Source: Thermoleophilia bacterium (GTDB taxonomy: Bacteria > Actinomycetota > Thermoleophilia > Gaiellales > Gaiellaceae). Taken from it: 33,997 nucleotides of DNA. Shown here piece by piece: positions 31,263 to 33,997 of the stretch. Below the pieces are notes generated by a model. It was not told the DNA's origin, searched no databases, and was given only the letters and a program-made list of their open reading frames with translations. Within the stretch, counting starts at the first letter, position 1; each line of letters starts with the position of its first letter. A program made the translations under genes and the position numbers. The stretch spans positions 1 to 33,997 of the forward strand of contig JAICME010000016.1 of the NCBI GenBank assembly GCA_025929425.1, in the 5' to 3' direction.

Positions 31263-31811
31263 GTGAGAGCGGTCGAGCTCGTCTTCGCCGTGGGATGGGG
31301 AGCATTCTGGCTCTACTGGCTCGCCGCAGCCTTCTCCACGAAGAAAGGTCACATCCCGTGGTCTCGGGAGCTCCGCATCCGCCTCGTGATCGTGGCCGCC
31401 GCCGTGATCGCGGTTCGCCTCGGTGCGTTTCGCGGGCACGGACTGAATGCGGATGTCTGGCGAGCCGGAATCGGACTGGCCCTGTTCGGGTGGGGTCTGC
31501 TGTTCGCGGTCTGGGCACGCGTCCACATCGGGAGCAACTGGGGGACGCCCATGACACGGAAGGACGAACCGGAGCTCGTGACGAGCGGGCCGTACCGGCT
31601 CGTCCGCCATCCGATCTACTCGGGGATCCTCGTCGCGGGGATCGGCACCTCCGTCGCGCTGAGCTGGTGGTGGCTCGTCGCCTTCGGGCTCGTGGCGATC
31701 TACTTCCTCTACGCCGCGACGGTCGAGGAGCGCTTCCTGACCGAGCAGTTCCCGGACGCCTTCCCGGCCTACAGGCGCTCGACCAGGATGCTCGTTCCGT
31801 TCGTCCTCTGA
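31263..31811 (+). CDS. Isoprenylcysteine carboxyl methyltransferase (ICMT)-family membrane protein
   Basis: A 182-aa integral membrane methyltransferase. Hydrophobic segments are VELVFAVGWGAFWLYWLAAA, IRLVIVAAAVIAVRLGAF, GIGLALFGWGLLFAVWARV and a double one after RHPIYSGILVAG. The SAM-binding C-terminal signature is TSGPYRLVRHPIYSGIL, then the EERFLTEQFPDAFPAYRR tail, as in ICMT and related phospholipid methyltransferases. Bacteria lack prenylated CaaX proteins, so the substrate is probably a lipid or small molecule. GTG start; the 3' end lies one base from the convergent guaA stop. Confidence 0.9.
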   Translation: MRAVELVFAVGWGAFWLYWLAAAFSTKKGHIPWSRELRIRLVIVAAAVIAVRLGAFRGHGLNADVWRAGIGLALFGWGLLFAVWARVHIGSNWGTPMTRKDEPELVTSGPYRLVRHPIYSGILVAGIGTSVALSWWWLVAFGLVAIYFLYAATVEERFLTEQFPDAFPAYRRSTRMLVPFVL

Positions 31812-31812
31812 C

Positions 31813-33348
31813 CTACTCCCACTCGATCGTCGCTGGCGGCTTCGACGTCACGTCGAGAACCACGCGGTTGACTCCCGGGATCTCGTTCACGATCCTCGCC
31901 GAGATCGTCTCGACGAGGTCGTACGGGAGTCGTGCCCAATCCGCGGTCATGGCGTCGTCGCTCGTGACCGCACGGATCACGATCGGGTAGCCGTACGTCC
32001 GCTCGTCGCCCTGCACGCCCACCGAACGAACCGCCGGCAGCACTGCGAACGACTGCCACAGCTCGCCGTAGAGATCGGCGCGCCGCACCTCCTCCTGCAG
32101 CACGGCGTCGGCCCGGCGCAGAATCTCGAGCCGTTCCGCGGTAACGGCGCCGATGATCCGGATCGCGAGACCGGGGCCCGGGAACGGCTGGCGCCAGACC
32201 ATCCGCTCGGGCATCCCGAGCTCCTCCCCCACGCGCCGCACCTCGTCCTTGAACAGGAGACGCAGCGGCTCGACGAGGCGCATCTTCATGTCCTCGGGAA
32301 GGCCGCCGACGTTGTGGTGCGACTTGATCGTCGCGGCGACCCCCTCGGTGCCGCCCGACTCGATCACGTCGGAGTAGAGCGTCCCCTGCACGAGCCAGCG
32401 CACGTCACTGCCGCTTTGACTGCTGAGCTTGCGCGCCTCCTCCTCGAAGACGCGGATGAACTCGCGGCCGATGATCTTGCGTTTCTCCTCGGGTTCCTCG
32501 ACCCCATCGAGCAGCGCGAGGAACCGCTCCTGCGCCTGCACGTGGACGAGCGGGACGTGGAAGTGCTCGCCGAAGGTCTCCACGACCTGCTCGGCCTCGT
32601 CCTGGCGCAGCAGGCCGTGGTCGACGAAGACACACGTCAGCTGCTCGCCGACCGCCTTGTGGACGAGCAGCGCAGCGACGGCCGAGTCGACGCCGCCCGA
32701 CAGCGCGCAGAGCACGCGCTCGTGACCGACCTGCGCCCTGATGCGCGCTACCTGCTCCTCGATCACGGCGGCCGGCGTCCACGCCGGCGGCGCGTCGGCA
32801 GCGCGGTAGAGGAAGTTCTTCAGCACGTCCATCCCGTGTGGCGTGTGGACGACCTCGGGATGGAACTGAACGCCGTAGAGGCCGCGCTCGGGCGCCTCGA
32901 AAGCAGCGACCGGCGTGGCGGGCGAGCTTGCCACGACGCGCGCGCCCTCCGGCGCGGCGACCACGGTGTCGCGATGCGACATCCAGACCGTCTGCTCGGG
33001 AGGCGTGTCGGCGAGCAGCTCGGACTCGGTCACCTCCATCGAGGTGCGCCCGAACTCGGAGACGCCGGTGCGGTCGACGCGGCCGCCGAGCTCGAGAGCC
33101 ATGAGCTGCGCGCCGTAGCAGATGCCGAGCGTCGGGATGCCGAGCTCGAACAGCCCGGGGTCGACACGCGGCGCGTCGTCGGAGTAGACCGAGGACGGGC
33201 CGCCGCTCAGAACGAGCGCGTACGGGTTTCGGGCGCGCACCGCCTCGGGTGTGATCGTGTGGCCGACGAGCTCCGAGTACACGCGGCACTCGCGCACGCG
33301 CCGCGCGATCAGCTGCGAGTACTGCCCACCGCAGTCGAGGACGAGCAC
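31813..33348 (-). CDS. guaA: GMP synthase (glutamine-hydrolysing)
   Basis: A 511-aa enzyme converting XMP to GMP with ATP and glutamine. The class I amidotransferase domain begins [18 protein letters not shown], has the nucleophile Cys77 in GICYGAQ and the His163/Glu165 pair in QFHPEV. The PP-loop ATP pyrophosphatase domain has [13 protein letters not shown] (214-226). The dimerisation domain has [25 protein letters not shown] and the C-terminal [11 protein letters not shown]. Length is typical. GTG start at 33348, with GGGAGGA close upstream. It follows guaB by 43 nt, so the two steps from IMP to GMP are adjacent. Confidence 0.98.
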   Translation of the reverse strand: MLVLDCGGQYSQLIARRVRECRVYSELVGHTITPEAVRARNPYALVLSGGPSSVYSDDAPRVDPGLFELGIPTLGICYGAQLMALELGGRVDRTGVSEFGRTSMEVTESELLADTPPEQTVWMSHRDTVVAAPEGARVVASSPATPVAAFEAPERGLYGVQFHPEVVHTPHGMDVLKNFLYRAADAPPAWTPAAVIEEQVARIRAQVGHERVLCALSGGVDSAVAALLVHKAVGEQLTCVFVDHGLLRQDEAEQVVETFGEHFHVPLVHVQAQERFLALLDGVEEPEEKRKIIGREFIRVFEEEARKLSSQSGSDVRWLVQGTLYSDVIESGGTEGVAATIKSHHNVGGLPEDMKMRLVEPLRLLFKDEVRRVGEELGMPERMVWRQPFPGPGLAIRIIGAVTAERLEILRRADAVLQEEVRRADLYGELWQSFAVLPAVRSVGVQGDERTYGYPIVIRAVTSDDAMTADWARLPYDLVETISARIVNEIPGVNRVVLDVTSKPPATIEWE

Positions 33349-33391
33349 AGGCCGGTCCTCCCGGGCCGGGAGATCGAGAACCTGTGCCTTC

Positions 33392-33997
<606 letters not shown>

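Overview
The window is high-GC bacterial chromosome, densely coded on both strands, with many GTG starts and 1-8 nt gene overlaps. Gene content and order (rplM-rpsI-glmM-glmS, acpS-nnr, alr, guaB/guaA) match the conserved cell-wall and translation neighbourhood of Actinomycetota. An ANTAR regulator with a receiver lacking its aspartate, a zinc-ribbon cyclase-ATPase, and the glycosyltransferase/GH130 locus suggest a deep-branching class such as Thermoleophilia. That placement is inference; no rRNA or tRNA gene is present to confirm it.

Layout. 1-2270: 3' part of sufB (Fe-S scaffold), overlapping by one base a 290-aa RpoD-like sigma factor. 2332-7960: a carbohydrate locus of two facing operons. 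On the plus strand are a GT4 glycosyltransferase and a clan GH-A hydrolase that appears to use a CTG start. On the minus strand are a 49-aa basic microprotein, a GT4 enzyme fused to a helical toroid-like domain, and a GH130 enzyme. 8270-9398: a small hypothetical gene and an ANTAR regulator broken by a one-base frameshift. 9570-11988: a LapA-type membrane protein, a flippase-like membrane protein and a fatty-acid desaturase. 12056-14742: fabI, an SDR, a MarR regulator and a methyltransferase. 14735-20346: alr, a membrane protein with four LPW modules, nnr, acpS, a HAD phosphatase and an ArfB-like release factor. 20359-26520: mmpL, glmS, glmM, rpsI and rplM, all minus strand. 26517-30605: a uracil-DNA glycosylase-like gene and a very large zinc-ribbon/cyclase/AAA/TPR regulator, packed directly upstream of rplM. 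30629-33997: a nitroreductase, an ICMT-like methyltransferase, guaA and a partial guaB.

How the genes work together. Much of the window serves envelope building: GlmS and GlmM make GlcN-6-P and GlcN-1-P for peptidoglycan, Alr makes D-alanine, FabI, AcpS and the desaturase serve lipid synthesis, and MmpL and the flippase-like protein probably move lipids. GuaA/GuaB and the ribosomal proteins are growth-linked.

No mobile element, CRISPR array, phage gene or RNA gene was found. The most unusual features are the reversal of third-position strand bias within sufB, the glycan locus with its microprotein, the fourfold LPW protein, the divergent start codons that overlap at CATG, and the cyclase-UDG-rplM gene string.
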